Positions 1-8,375 are shown, counted from the first letter of the stretch. The stretch: 59,818 bases of DNA from Isosphaera sp. (GCA_013822345.1 PNKH01000041.1:1-59818); one strand, 5' to 3'. Notes: generated by a model from the letters alone, not told the origin. A program made the numbers and translations.

Positions 1-5
1 CCGTG

Positions 6-79
6 TGCGCGTACCTGGATTCGAACCAGGGACCTCAGCTTTATCAGAGCTGCGCTCTAGCCAACTGAGCTATACGCGC
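6..79 (-). tRNA. tRNA-Ile (anticodon GAT)
   Basis: Read on the minus strand, positions 79-6 fold as a complete cloverleaf: acceptor GCGCGTA pairs with TACGCGC, D-arm GCTC/GAGC, anticodon stem CAGCT/AGCTG with loop CTGATAA (anticodon GAT), and T-arm CCTGG/CCAGG around TTCGAAT. The discriminator base is A and CCA is not encoded. The gene lies about 35 nt after a candidate small RNA terminator and is not part of an rRNA operon within the window. Confidence 0.96.
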
Positions 80-114
80 AATCCCGACTCCGGAGGCCCC
101 ACATGAAACGCGAA

Positions 115-136
115 GGCCAAACCTCTCGGTTTGGCC
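115..136 (-). terminator. Terminator-like hairpin between small RNA and tRNA-Ile
   Basis: GGCCAAACC (115-123) and GGTTTGGCC (128-136) form a perfect 9-bp stem with a 4-nt loop. On the minus strand it is followed by TTCGCGTTTC, a weak U-rich tail. It closes the candidate small RNA, or could be a processing hairpin before tRNA-Ile. Confidence 0.55.
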
Positions 137-249
137 TCATCGACACCGGGTTGCGTCGGCAAGGCTACCCACTCGGGAGCGGGTTCAGAACTGCGGTAGC
201 AACCGGGATCGTAGTCATGCAGCCCCCACGGGGTGGTCTTGCACCCGGG
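115..249 (-). ncRNA. Candidate structured small RNA of unknown family
   Basis: A consensus-like promoter (278-251) and a 9-bp terminator hairpin (136-115) bracket a segment of about 130 nt on the minus strand. The segment can form a long-range stem CCGGTTGC (about 206-199) with GCAACCCGG (about 158-150), enclosing a CCCGCT/AGTGGG hairpin. The 5' part holds a GGGTG/CACCC-type hairpin and CCCCGTGGGG. I tried to match it to SRP RNA, 6S RNA, tmRNA and 5S rRNA and saw none of their conserved cores. A 71-codon reading frame crosses the region but its start is upstream of the promoter, so I favour RNA over protein. Confidence 0.5.
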
Positions 250-250
250 A

Positions 251-278
251 ATTGTAAACACCCCCGCCGTCCTGTCAA
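251..278 (-). promoter_or_regulatory. Sigma70-type promoter, TTGACA-16-TACAAT
   Basis: On the minus strand, TTGACA (278-273) is followed after 16 nt by TACAAT (256-251). It is the best match to the housekeeping promoter consensus seen in this very G+C-rich window. The predicted start of transcription is near 244, at the head of the candidate small RNA, and transcription may continue into tRNA-Ile. Confidence 0.65.
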
Positions 279-433
279 GCCGCAACCCGGTTTCGGACCG
301 GCCGGGCGATTCGCGGCGTCTTGCGGACGAACAACTTCCGTCGATCCTTGACTTCCCGATTTTTCTTCCGCGGGCTAACCCGTCCGGCTAAAATTGAGCC
401 CGACTTCACCCGCGCCTGACCAGGCTGGAGCCC

Positions 434-1333
434 ATGCCGCCAACCCCTTCACCGGGACGGAAACTCCGCGACGCGTGGGCGGCCGGGCCGGTGGTTCTGC
501 CGGGCGTCTTCTCCCCGCTCGTCGCGAAGCTCGCCGAGCAGCTCGGGTTCCGGGCCGTCTACCTGTCCGGCGGTGCCCTGTCCGCCGGCAACGGCGTCCC
601 CGACATCGGCCTCCTCACCCTCACCGAGTTCGCCGCCCAGGCCCAGCTCACGGCCCAGGCCACGAGCCTGCCGCTCCTCTGCGACGCGGACACCGGGTTC
701 GGTGAAGCCCTCAACGTCGAGCGCACCGTCAAGATGTTCGAGGCCGCCGGCGCCGCGGGGATTCACCTCGAAGACCAGGAGATGCCGAAGCGGTGCGGGC
801 ACCTGTCGGGGAAGTCACTCGTCTCCCCTGAAGAAATGGCGGCCAAGATTCGGGCCGCCACCGCCGCCCGCCGCGACCCGGACTTCGTCCTGATCGCCCG
901 CACCGACGCCCGCGGCGTCACCGACTTCGACGACGCGGTGGCCCGCGCCCGCCTCTACCTCGACGCCGGGGCCGACGCCATCTTCCCCGAAGCCCTCCAG
1001 TCGGCCGACGAGTTCGCCCGGTTCGCCGCCGCCGTCCCGTGCCCGCTGTTGGCGAACATGACCGAGTTCGGCAAGGGCCCGCTCCTCGACGCGAAGACCC
1101 TCGGCGACCTCGGCTACCGCCTGGTGCTGTTCCCGCTGACCGCGTTCCGCGTCGCGATGCGGGCGGCCGAGGAAACCCTACGGGACCTCCTCGCCGCCGG
1201 GACGCAGGCGGCGTCCGTCCCGAGGATGATGACGCGGGCCGAGCTGTACGATCTCCTCGGGTACACCGGGTACGAGGAGCGCGACCGGGCGTACTTCGGC
1301 AGTCGTGGGGCGAGGAGTAGCTCGACCGGATGA
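434..1333 (+). CDS. prpB: Methylisocitrate lyase / PEP mutase family enzyme
   Basis: A 299-residue member of the isocitrate lyase/PEP mutase superfamily, most like 2-methylisocitrate lyase, which cleaves methylisocitrate to pyruvate and succinate in the methylcitrate cycle of propionate breakdown. The substrate and metal motif DADTGFG and the catalytic loop KRCGH (Cys at about residue 121) are both present, and the length is typical (about 290-300). The start is ATG 434, just after GGAG. A citrate synthase-like gene follows about 90 bp downstream, which supports the PrpB role over oxaloacetate decarboxylase or carboxyphosphonoenolpyruvate mutase relatives. No prpD (methylcitrate dehydratase) is in the window. 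Confidence 0.88.
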   Translation: MPPTPSPGRKLRDAWAAGPVVLPGVFSPLVAKLAEQLGFRAVYLSGGALSAGNGVPDIGLLTLTEFAAQAQLTAQATSLPLLCDADTGFGEALNVERTVKMFEAAGAAGIHLEDQEMPKRCGHLSGKSLVSPEEMAAKIRAATAARRDPDFVLIARTDARGVTDFDDAVARARLYLDAGADAIFPEALQSADEFARFAAAVPCPLLANMTEFGKGPLLDAKTLGDLGYRLVLFPLTAFRVAMRAAEETLRDLLAAGTQAASVPRMMTRAELYDLLGYTGYEERDRAYFGSRGARSSSTG

Positions 1334-1423
1334 CCGGACGGGCGGGACGAAAAGCATGGTTTCTTGATCCTCCTCATCCTGTTATCCTGTCAACACTCTT
1401 CCTCACGACCCCCGGGAGCAGCC

Positions 1424-2554
1424 ATGTCCACCCCCGCGCCGGCGTACTCCCCCGGGCTCGAAGGCGTGGTCGCGGGGGAGTCCGCGATCTGCACCGTCGA
1501 GGGCGGCCTCAGCTACCGCGGGTACGGCGTCGGCGACCTCGCCGCGCACTGCTCGTTCGACGAGGTCGCCCACCTCCTCCTGCACGGCGAGCTGCCGACC
1601 GCCAGGCAACTCCAGGACTTCCAGACCCGGGTCGCGGCCGCCCGCCGGCTCCCGCCCCCGCTCCGCGACCTCCTCGCCGCCCTCCCGAAGTGGACCACCC
1701 CGCTCGACGCCCTCCGCACCGCCGTCTCCGCCCTCGGCCACTTCGACCAGGACGCCGCCGACAACGGCCACGACGCCAACCTGCGGAAGGCCGAGCGGCT
1801 CCTCGCCCAGATCCCGGTCGCGGTCGCCGACCAGTACCGGCTCAGCAAGGGGCTGCAGCCGATCCCCGCCCGACAGGACCTCGGCCAGGCCGCGAACTTC
1901 CTGTTCATGCTCCGCGGCACCGACTCGCCGTCCGAGGAGGTGAAGGCCCTCGACGTGTCGCTGATCCTGTACGCCGAGCACGAGTTCAACGCCAGCACGT
2001 TCGCCGCCCGGGTGATCGTGTCCACGCTGTCCGACATCCACTCCGGCGTCACCGGGGCGATCGGCGCTCTGAAGGGTCCGCTCCACGGCGGGGCGAACGA
2101 GAAGGTCATGGACATCCTCCTCGCGGTCGGCGGCCCGGGCCAAGCCGAGGAGTGGACGAAGGCGGCGCTGGCCCGGAAGGAACGGATCATGGGATTCGGC
2201 CACCGGGTGTACAAGGCCGGGGACGTGCGGGCCGGCATCCTGAAGGGATTCGCCCGGAAGATGGCGGAGGCGGCCGGGGAGACGAAGTGGGAGGACACGG
2301 CCGACACCATCGAGCGGGTGATGGCGGCCGAGAAGAACATGTTCCCGAACCTGGACTGGCCGGCCGGCCGGCTGTACCACGCGATGAAGCTGGAGATCCC
2401 GCTGTACACCCCGATCTTCGCCATGTCGCGGATCGCCGGGTGGTCGGCCCACGTGGTCGAGCAGCTCGACAACAACCGGCTGATCCGCCCGCGGAGTCTG
2501 TACAAGGGGCCGGGGCCGCGGGCCGTGACGCCGATCGCCGGGCGAGGGGCGTAG
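1424..2554 (+). CDS. prpC: Citrate / 2-methylcitrate synthase
   Basis: A 376-residue type II-like citrate synthase family protein. The conserved active-site stretches are visible: GPLHGGANEKVMDIL and GFGHRVYK carry the catalytic histidines, and the C-terminal region has a RPRSLYKGP arginine motif. The small size matches the citrate/methylcitrate synthases of Gram-positive bacteria and PrpC. The start at ATG 1424 is preceded by GGGAG; the frame stays open upstream to 1364, but that part is non-coding in character and contains TCCTGTTATCCTGT. Next to prpB, its likely job is condensing propionyl-CoA with oxaloacetate, although a main citrate synthase role cannot be excluded. The TAG stop lies inside an inverted repeat. 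Confidence 0.86.
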   Translation: MSTPAPAYSPGLEGVVAGESAICTVEGGLSYRGYGVGDLAAHCSFDEVAHLLLHGELPTARQLQDFQTRVAAARRLPPPLRDLLAALPKWTTPLDALRTAVSALGHFDQDAADNGHDANLRKAERLLAQIPVAVADQYRLSKGLQPIPARQDLGQAANFLFMLRGTDSPSEEVKALDVSLILYAEHEFNASTFAARVIVSTLSDIHSGVTGAIGALKGPLHGGANEKVMDILLAVGGPGQAEEWTKAALARKERIMGFGHRVYKAGDVRAGILKGFARKMAEAAGETKWEDTADTIERVMAAEKNMFPNLDWPAGRLYHAMKLEIPLYTPIFAMSRIAGWSAHVVEQLDNNRLIRPRSLYKGPGPRAVTPIAGRGA

Positions 2555-2610
2555 GTCAGGCTTTCCAGCCTGACGACCGGCGAAGAGTCAGGCTGGAAAG
2601 CCTGACCTAC
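2551..2610. repeat. Perfect inverted repeat, 23-bp arms
   Basis: Arms at 2551-2573 (GTAGGTCAGGCTTTCCAGCC...) and 2588-2610 are perfect reverse complements around a 14-nt loop. The first arm supplies the TAG stop codon of prpC and the second ends one base before the next ATG. It could act as a bidirectional terminator or be a mobile palindrome. Confidence 0.95.
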
Positions 2611-2611
2611 G

Positions 2612-3178
2612 ATGGCGTCCGCCCGAAATGTTCACCCGGCCGCGGCGAACACCACCACAACGTCGCCCGTTTCCCCGGAGTCGGCCGTGGACTACCTGCT
2701 CGACCGCCTGGCCCCGTCGCACATCGTCGCGGTGATCTCCGTCGTCTGCGGCTGCACCGTCGCCCTGGCGATGATCGTGGCCATCACCAAGTACCAGTTC
2801 CAGTCGCTCGCCGACGACACCACCCTGCGGCGGGAGAAGCAGCAGGCGGAACTCGAGCTGAAGCAGAAGCTCGCCGCCCGCGGGGTCGCCAGCCCGTCCC
2901 TCGACACGCTGCTGAAGCCGGACGGCCCGGCGGTGGAGGAGGACGACGGGACGGTCCTGATGAACGCGGAGCTGGCCAAGCGGTTCGGGGCGCTCGACCT
3001 GCCGGCGGACGAGATCGAGGACGCCCTGCGGCGGGCGATGGCCGCGGACGCCACCCGGAAGGCCGCGATCATCGAGATCATGGACACGCTCGTCGACGAG
3101 GTCAAGCCGGCGGCGATCCTGGCCGCCGTCCGGCCGCTGTGCGGCGGCCCGGCCGGCGCGAAGGCCGGCGCCTGCTGA
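2612..3178 (+). CDS. Single-pass membrane protein of unknown function
   Basis: A 188-residue protein with one clear membrane segment (HIVAVISVVCGCTVALAMIVAI, about residues 37-58), followed by a charged, coiled-coil-prone stretch (LRREKQQAELELKQKLAAR) and a C-terminal acidic/alanine-rich domain. ATG 2612 follows immediately after an inverted repeat and lacks a ribosome site; GTG 2687, after GGAG, is a credible alternative that would leave the membrane segment close to the N-terminus. I do not recognise the family. The layout suggests a cytoplasmic or periplasmic regulator anchored to the membrane. Confidence 0.65.
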   Translation: MASARNVHPAAANTTTTSPVSPESAVDYLLDRLAPSHIVAVISVVCGCTVALAMIVAITKYQFQSLADDTTLRREKQQAELELKQKLAARGVASPSLDTLLKPDGPAVEEDDGTVLMNAELAKRFGALDLPADEIEDALRRAMAADATRKAAIIEIMDTLVDEVKPAAILAAVRPLCGGPAGAKAGAC

Positions 3179-3259
3179 CCGCCTGTCGTCGGAAAAGTCT
3201 GTACGCGCGGTGGCCTGGTCGGGAGTAGCACACCGACAACACCCCCGCGGGGCCGCCGC

Positions 3260-5071
3260 GTGCGTCTCACCCTCCCCCACACCCTGACCCACTTGTCCGA
3301 CGCGTCGGCCGGCGACGGCGAACTCGTATGCCGGTTCCGCGACGCGAACGATCAGGCGGCGTTCGCGGAACTCGTCCGCCGGCACGGCCCGATGGTGTTC
3401 GGCGCCTGCCGGCGGATGCTCCCGTGCCGGCAGGACGCCGAGGACGCGTTCCAGGCGACGTTCCTGGTGCTGGCGGTGAAGCCGGACGCCGTCCGCCCGC
3501 CGGACCGGGTCGGGGCGTTCCTGCACGGCGTCGCCTGCCGGGCGGCGCTCAAGGCCCGCCGCACCGCCGCCCGGCGGGCGGCGGCCGAGTCCCGCGCCGC
3601 CGAACTCCACCGCCCCGCCCCGCAACCCGACCCCGACCTCGCGGCGGTCCTCGACGACGCGCTCCTGGCGCTGCCGGCGAAGTACCGGCTACCGGTAATC
3701 GAGTGTCACCTCGCCGGGCGGTCGCGGAAGGACGCGGCGGCGCGGCTCGGGTGGTCGGAGGGGACGCTGTCGGGTCGGCTGGCCCGGGCGCTGGACCTGC
3801 TCGCCGCCCGGCTCGCCCGGCGCGGCGTCGGGCTGCCCGCGGCGGCCCTCGTGGGAGTGTTGTCGGCGGGGCCGCTCCCGGCCGCGGTGCCGGCGGGCCT
3901 GGTCGCGTCCACACTGTCCGTGGCGGACCTGGTGCGGGGCGGGTTGCCGCCGCCGGCCGGGGTCGCCGCGGCGCTCTCGCACGGGGTCCTCAACGCCATG
4001 TGGTGGAAGAAGCTCGCGACGCTGTCCGTCGCCGTCCTGATAGCCGGGATGCTCGTCGCAACTGCCGGATTCCTCGCCCCGACCCGGGCGACCGCCGACC
4101 CGCGGCCGGCCGCCCCGGTCCCGCAGCCGGGGGCGAAGTGGGGGGTGAAGCACACGGTCACCCGCGAACACCCGGTCACGGAACTCGCGGTGAAGGAGGA
4201 CTTGGTTGCGTTCGCCGACGGGGGCGGGAACGTCCTGTTGTGGAAGATCGGCGCGAAGGAGCCCCGGACCGTCGCGGAGCCCGCGAAGCGGAAGGGGGTC
4301 GCCGGCCCCATCGCCCACCTACGGTTCACGCCGGACCCGGATTTCCTGTGCTTCGTCTCCGGGAACGGCGCCTACTTCTGGGTGCACGACCTCGACACCG
4401 GGCTCGACACCGGGGGGGTGTACGGAGCGGGGAAGGAGGACGCGCCCTACAGGTGCATCGGCTTCTCGGCCGACGGCCGGGTGATGGTCGAGGCGCACCG
4501 GATGAGGCAGGTCCTTCGCCTGCAGCCGATCAACTGGGAGGGCGAGGAGTGGGCCCCGCCCGAGCGCGTCCGGCTCGACGCCGCCATCACCCACGCGGCC
4601 TTCGCCCCCGCCGGCGACCGGCTGGCGGCCACCACCGACGACGGGAAGCTCCGGATCATCAACCGGAACCCGCGGAAGGAGGCCGAAGACCGGCTGGAGG
4701 TCGCACACACCATCGGGGTGAAGAACGTGCGGGCGAACGCGGTCCGCTTTTCGCCAGACGGGAAGCTGCTAGCCGTCGTCGGCGAGAACGGGTTCGCCAA
4801 GCTCTACGACCCCGCGACCGGCGTCGAGGCGGCCGAGCTGAAGGGGCTGAAGGGGATCGTCTTCGACGTGGCGTTCAGCCCCGACGGCCGGACGGTCGCC
4901 ACCGGCTCGGACGACAACGTAGCCCGGCTGTGGGACGTGAAGTCCGGCGAGCCGGTCGCGGTGCTCGAAGGTCACAAAGATTCGGTGCTGCGGGTCGCGT
5001 TCGGGCCGGGCGGCACGCTCGTCACCGGCTCCGCCGACAAGACGTTGAGGGTGTGGGGGTTGAAGAAGTAG
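3260..5071 (+). CDS. ECF sigma factor fused to WD40 repeats
   Basis: A 603-residue fusion. Residues about 15-195 are an ECF sigma factor: region 2 has FRDANDQAAFAELVRRHGPMVF and the DAEDAFQATFLVLA motif; region 4 contains the helix-turn-helix SRKDAAARLGWSEGTLSGRL. A membrane helix follows at about 255-275 (LATLSVAVLIAGMLVATAGF), then a C-terminal beta-propeller with at least three clear WD40 blades (for example FSPDGRTVATGSDDNVARLWD). Such sigma-propeller fusions are known from planctomycetes (ECF01-Gob type); the propeller is thought to act as a built-in sensor. The start codon is GTG 3260. No separate anti-sigma gene is nearby, consistent with self-contained regulation. Confidence 0.88.
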   Translation: MRLTLPHTLTHLSDASAGDGELVCRFRDANDQAAFAELVRRHGPMVFGACRRMLPCRQDAEDAFQATFLVLAVKPDAVRPPDRVGAFLHGVACRAALKARRTAARRAAAESRAAELHRPAPQPDPDLAAVLDDALLALPAKYRLPVIECHLAGRSRKDAAARLGWSEGTLSGRLARALDLLAARLARRGVGLPAAALVGVLSAGPLPAAVPAGLVASTLSVADLVRGGLPPPAGVAAALSHGVLNAMWWKKLATLSVAVLIAGMLVATAGFLAPTRATADPRPAAPVPQPGAKWGVKHTVTREHPVTELAVKEDLVAFADGGGNVLLWKIGAKEPRTVAEPAKRKGVAGPIAHLRFTPDPDFLCFVSGNGAYFWVHDLDTGLDTGGVYGAGKEDAPYRCIGFSADGRVMVEAHRMRQVLRLQPINWEGEEWAPPERVRLDAAITHAAFAPAGDRLAATTDDGKLRIINRNPRKEAEDRLEVAHTIGVKNVRANAVRFSPDGKLLAVVGENGFAKLYDPATGVEAAELKGLKGIVFDVAFSPDGRTVATGSDDNVARLWDVKSGEPVAVLEGHKDSVLRVAFGPGGTLVTGSADKTLRVWGLKK

Positions 5072-5087
5072 TCGCCGCCCGTATCAT
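5060..5087 (+). promoter_or_regulatory. Promoter candidate for rplU, TTGAAG-16-TATCAT
   Basis: TTGAAG (5060-5065) and TATCAT (5082-5087) are 16 nt apart and overlap the last codons of the upstream gene. The expected start of transcription near 5094 would leave a leader of about 40 nt before the rplU ATG. Confidence 0.4.
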
Positions 5088-5132
5088 GACCGTCTTCGCT
5101 TGTGCGTTGCGTTCACGTATTGGACACGAGTC

Positions 5133-5510
5133 ATGTACGCGATCTTCGAAGACGGCAGCCGGCAGTACCGGGCGGAAGTCGGCAAGCGGATCGTCATCGA
5201 CTACCGGGACATCGAGCCGGGGCAGCAGTTGGAGTTGCCGAACGTGCTGCTGCTGCAGGACGGCGACGGCACCCTGATCGGCCGGCCGCGGGTCGAGGGG
5301 GCGCGGGTGGTGGCCGAGGTGGTGGACCTGCCGCGGGTCAAGACCATGACCCAGAAGTTCCGCCGGCGGAAAAACTACCGCCGGCTGAAGGGCCACACCC
5401 AGCCGCACGTCGGGGTGCGGATCACCCACATCCTGAAGGCCGGCGAGGCGACCCCGCCGCCGGCCCCCAAGCCCGAGCCGAAGCCCGAAGCGACGCCGGC
5501 GACGACCTGA
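5133..5510 (+). CDS. rplU: Large ribosomal subunit protein bL21
   Basis: A 125-residue bL21 protein that binds 23S rRNA in the 50S subunit. Family hallmarks are the N-terminal YAIFEDGSRQYRAEVGKR, the central LIGRPRVEGARV, and the C-terminal KFRRRKNYRRLKGHTQPHVGVRI. The last 20 or so residues are a Pro/Ala/Glu tail not needed for the fold. The start is ATG 5133; the frame is open to 5100 but the bL21 domain begins at this methionine. Most bacteria carry rpmA (bL27) directly downstream; here the next gene is an unrelated secreted protein, so the usual pair is split. Confidence 0.95.
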   Translation: MYAIFEDGSRQYRAEVGKRIVIDYRDIEPGQQLELPNVLLLQDGDGTLIGRPRVEGARVVAEVVDLPRVKTMTQKFRRRKNYRRLKGHTQPHVGVRITHILKAGEATPPPAPKPEPKPEATPATT

Positions 5511-5531
5511 CCAAGCCTTCGACACCACCTG

Positions 5532-5569
5532 CCGGCCGCGGCACGTTCGGATTGCGTGCCCGCGGCCGG
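5532..5569 (+). terminator. Strong GC hairpin after rplU
   Basis: CCGGCCGCGGCACG (5532-5545) pairs with CGTGCCCGCGGCCGG (5555-5569), leaving one bulge and a 9-nt loop. It lies 21 nt after the rplU stop and is followed by TTCGCTT, so it may end rplU transcription, though the U-tract is poor. Confidence 0.45.
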
Positions 5570-5616
5570 TTCGCTTAGCATGCCGCCGTCACCGTTCCGG
5601 CCACGGAGGGCAGGTC

Positions 5617-6930
5617 ATGCGGCGGGTGCTGTTTGCGGGGTTCGTCGTCGGGGCCGTCGGGATGACCGTGGTCGCGGTCGCCCAACCCCCTGCCCCTCTG
5701 CCCGTTATCCCACCGCCGGCAGCCCCGCCGGTCGACCCCGCCCCACCACACAACCGATTCGTACCGCCCGCGGTCGCCGAGGTGCCGCTCCGCCGGTTCG
5801 ACCCGCTCGAAGCGTTCCCCCGGCAGACCCAGAACGCCGTCCGCGGCGTCCTCCTCGGGGCCGACTGGATGGCCCGCATGAACCAGCCGCACGGCCGGTT
5901 CCTGTACGGTTACAACCCCGCCCTCCGCCAGCCGCTGGCGGGCGACCACGACCTGGCCCAGGCCCGGGCCGCCGTCGCCCTGGCCCAGGCGGCGAAGTTC
6001 AGTGGCGACGAGCGGCAGGCGGTGCTCGCCAGCCAAGCCGTCCTGTCGCTGCTCGCCGCGACCCGCCCCGACCCGGCCGACGCGAACTGCCGCGTTCCGG
6101 TCCACTCGTCGCTGGTGTGTAACCGGGTCGGGTTCGCCGCCGCCGTCGCGCTCGCCATCTACGAGCTGCCGAACCCCGACGCGAAGCTGGTCGGGGAGGC
6201 CGACCGGCTGTGCCAGTTCCTCCGCAAGCAGTGCCGGCCGGACGGGTCGGTCCACTGCGGCGACGGCCCGGCCGACCTCACCGCGAAGAACGACCCGGGC
6301 GTCGACAACGAGCACCCGGGGGCGGCCCTGCACGCCGTCCTGGTCGGCAACCGGGTGAAGCCGGAGGCGTGGAAGACCGACGCGGCGAAGAAGGGCGTCG
6401 AGTTCTACCGGGCAGCGTTCCGGGCGAAGCCGCACCCGGCGCTGGCCGCGTCGCTGACGCCGGCGTGCGCGGAGTTGTTCGTCCAGACGAAGCACGCCGA
6501 CGCGGCGGCCGCCGCGTTCGAGATGAACGACTGGCTGTGCGGGCTGCAGATCCCCGGTAACGACCCGCGGTCGCCGCAGTGGGCCGGCGGGTTCCGGGCG
6601 GTGGTCGACGGCCGGCAGGCGGACGCCCCGCCCGGCCCGGAAACGGGGCTGTACGTCCAGAGCCTGGCGTGCGCCTGCCAGCTGTCCCGGCTCACCCCGG
6701 ACCTCGCCCGCCACGGGCGGTACAAGGCGGCGGGGACCGACGCGGTCCAGTTCCTGACCGGGATGCAGTACGGGGAGGCAAACACCCGGCACTTCGAGGC
6801 GACGTTCCGGGCGAACATGCTGGTCGGCGGGTTCCACCTGTCCCCGGCCGACGGCAACCTCCGGGTCGACGCCACCGCGTCGGCCGTCACCGGCCTGGTG
6901 CGGTTCCTCGGGTCGGGGGCGGAGAAGTAA
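5617..6930 (+). CDS. Secreted protein with alpha-helical toroid-like repeats
   Basis: A 437-residue protein with a signal peptide (residues 1-23, ending AVAQ) and a proline-rich spacer to about residue 45. The rest is rich in helical hairpins with recurring motifs such as GVLLGADWMARMNQPHGRF and QSLACACQLSRL, reminiscent of the alpha/alpha barrel folds of terpene cyclase/prenyltransferase-like and AGE-type proteins common in planctomycetes. No catalytic motif can be assigned. It appears exported to the periplasm or beyond. The start at ATG 5617 follows GGAGG. Neighbours (rplU, fabH) give no functional hint. Confidence 0.7.
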   Translation: MRRVLFAGFVVGAVGMTVVAVAQPPAPLPVIPPPAAPPVDPAPPHNRFVPPAVAEVPLRRFDPLEAFPRQTQNAVRGVLLGADWMARMNQPHGRFLYGYNPALRQPLAGDHDLAQARAAVALAQAAKFSGDERQAVLASQAVLSLLAATRPDPADANCRVPVHSSLVCNRVGFAAAVALAIYELPNPDAKLVGEADRLCQFLRKQCRPDGSVHCGDGPADLTAKNDPGVDNEHPGAALHAVLVGNRVKPEAWKTDAAKKGVEFYRAAFRAKPHPALAASLTPACAELFVQTKHADAAAAAFEMNDWLCGLQIPGNDPRSPQWAGGFRAVVDGRQADAPPGPETGLYVQSLACACQLSRLTPDLARHGRYKAAGTDAVQFLTGMQYGEANTRHFEATFRANMLVGGFHLSPADGNLRVDATASAVTGLVRFLGSGAEK

Positions 6931-7038
6931 CGCGACCGAGGAAAGGCCGACCCCCACTACCCACTACCGACTTTCATAGAATTCCCCCTCACGGCCGGTG
7001 GCGACGCCCGGGCCGGGCATCCGAGCGGGTGGGGCCTG

Positions 7039-8058
7039 ATGAGCAACGAGCGACCGTCCCCGCGGCCGGCGTGCCGGCCGCTGATGGGCGTCCGGGTGGT
7101 CGGGACCGGGAAGTACGTCCCGGACATGGTGGTGGCGAACAGCCACCTGCACGCCCGGCTCGGGTTCGACTCGGACTGGATCGTGAAGCGGACCGGCATC
7201 CTGGAGCGGCGGCACGCGGCCCCGCACCAGGCCACGTCGGACCTGTGCGTCGAGGCGTGCCACGACCTGTTCGCCAAGACCGGCCTCGGGGCGAAGGACT
7301 GCGACCTGCTGGTCCTCGGCACGTTCACCCCGGACATGTCGTTCCCGAGTACCGCGTGCCTGGTCCAGGACCGGCTGGGGCTGGTCGGCCCGGCGATCGA
7401 GGTGGAGGCGGCGTGCGCCGGGTTCATGTACGCGCTGATCACCGCCGCCGCCTACGTGAAGTCCGGGGCGAGTGACCGGGCGCTGGTGATCGGCGGGGAC
7501 ACGAACAGCCGGGTGCTGAACCCGTCGGACATCAAGACGTACCCTTTGTTCGGGGACGGGGCGGGGGCGGTGTTCGTGGAGCGCGGGCGGCCGGACCAGG
7601 GGATCCTGGCGTACAGCATGGGGTCGGACGGGGCGGGCGGGCCGCTGTTGTGGCGCGAGGCGTGCGGCAGCCGCTTGCCGCCGACGCCGGGGCTGTTGGC
7701 CGAGAACAAGCACTACATGGTGATGAACGGGCACGCGGTGTTCAAGTGGGCGGTGAACATCCTGTGCGACACGATCACGGACGTGCTGGACGCGGCCGGG
7801 CTGACGGTGGACGACGTGGCCTTGTTCGTGGCGCACCAGGCGAACATCCGGATCATCAACGCCGCGATCGACACGCTGAACATCCCGCGGGCGAAGGTGT
7901 TCAACAACCTGGAGCGGTACGGGAACACGTCGGCCGGGAGCATCCCGATCGCGCTGGACGAGGCGGCGGCGGAGGGGCGGTTCCGGGACGGCGACCTGGT
8001 GGTGCTGAGCGGGTTCGGGGCGGGGCTGGCGTGGGGCACCGCGGTCATGCGGTGGTGA
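7039..8058 (+). CDS. fabH: 3-oxoacyl-ACP synthase III (KAS III)
   Basis: A 339-residue KAS III that starts fatty-acid synthesis by condensing an acyl-CoA with malonyl-ACP. The Cys-His-Asn triad is intact: Cys126 in EAACAGF, His266 in VAHQANIRI, Asn296 in NTSAGSIP. The C-terminal GFGAGLAWG loop is also typical. The first 15 residues before MGVRVVGTGKYVP are an extension beyond the usual N-terminus, so ATG 7084 is a possible start. It is not in a fab cluster here. Some planctomycete FabH paralogues act in secondary metabolism, but nothing nearby suggests that. Confidence 0.92.
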   Translation: MSNERPSPRPACRPLMGVRVVGTGKYVPDMVVANSHLHARLGFDSDWIVKRTGILERRHAAPHQATSDLCVEACHDLFAKTGLGAKDCDLLVLGTFTPDMSFPSTACLVQDRLGLVGPAIEVEAACAGFMYALITAAAYVKSGASDRALVIGGDTNSRVLNPSDIKTYPLFGDGAGAVFVERGRPDQGILAYSMGSDGAGGPLLWREACGSRLPPTPGLLAENKHYMVMNGHAVFKWAVNILCDTITDVLDAAGLTVDDVALFVAHQANIRIINAAIDTLNIPRAKVFNNLERYGNTSAGSIPIALDEAAAEGRFRDGDLVVLSGFGAGLAWGTAVMRW

Positions 8059-8114
8059 CCGCCGGCGGGCGCTGGTAGGATGAAGGCGGCACCGTATCTT
8101 CCGGAGTCGCCGTG

Positions 8115-8375
8115 ATGCAGAAGATCCAAGTCCCGGCCGACCTGTCCGCGAAGTTGGGGCAGGTGACTTCGCCGGCCGAGTTGTGCGACGAGTCCGGTGC
8201 GACCAAGGGCGTCGTGCTCCCACTCGAGTTGTACCGGGAGTTGGTTCACGTCTGGGCGGACGCGGTATTCGACCAAGAATCCTTGAAGCGTGCCCGGCAG
8301 GAGACCGGCGGGTACACGACGGCGGAGGCGGTCGCGTACCTGCGGAAGCTGGCCGACGAGCACCGCAAGCCATGA
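8115..8375 (+). CDS. Small antitoxin-like protein
   Basis: An 86-residue protein (GTG 8112 is an equally good start after GGAG). The N-terminal half, containing PAELCDESGATKGVVLPLELYREL, resembles proteins of planctomycetes that precede RelE/ParE-like genes; the C-terminal half (RQETGGYTTAEAVAYLRKLA) is helical. Its stop overlaps the start of the next gene as ATGA, so the pair is translationally coupled. An antitoxin role is inferred from size, order and coupling; I see no clear DNA-binding domain. Confidence 0.55.
   Translation: MQKIQVPADLSAKLGQVTSPAELCDESGATKGVVLPLELYRELVHVWADAVFDQESLKRARQETGGYTTAEAVAYLRKLADEHRKP

Noticed and set aside
1-79. rRNA operon around tRNA-Ile
   Set aside because: tRNA-Ile(GAT) is often between 16S and 23S genes, but no rRNA sequence is visible in the flanking part of the window.
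70-351. Two overlapping short reading frames (71 and 82 codons) next to tRNA-Ile
   Set aside because: They overlap each other, the tRNA and the candidate small RNA with its promoter, and neither has a ribosome site or recognisable protein features.
1330-3228. Large overlapping reading frames in the prpC region and throughout the window
   Set aside because: High G+C content leaves long open frames on all strands; those rejected are Arg/Pro/Gly-rich and overlap genes with clear homology.
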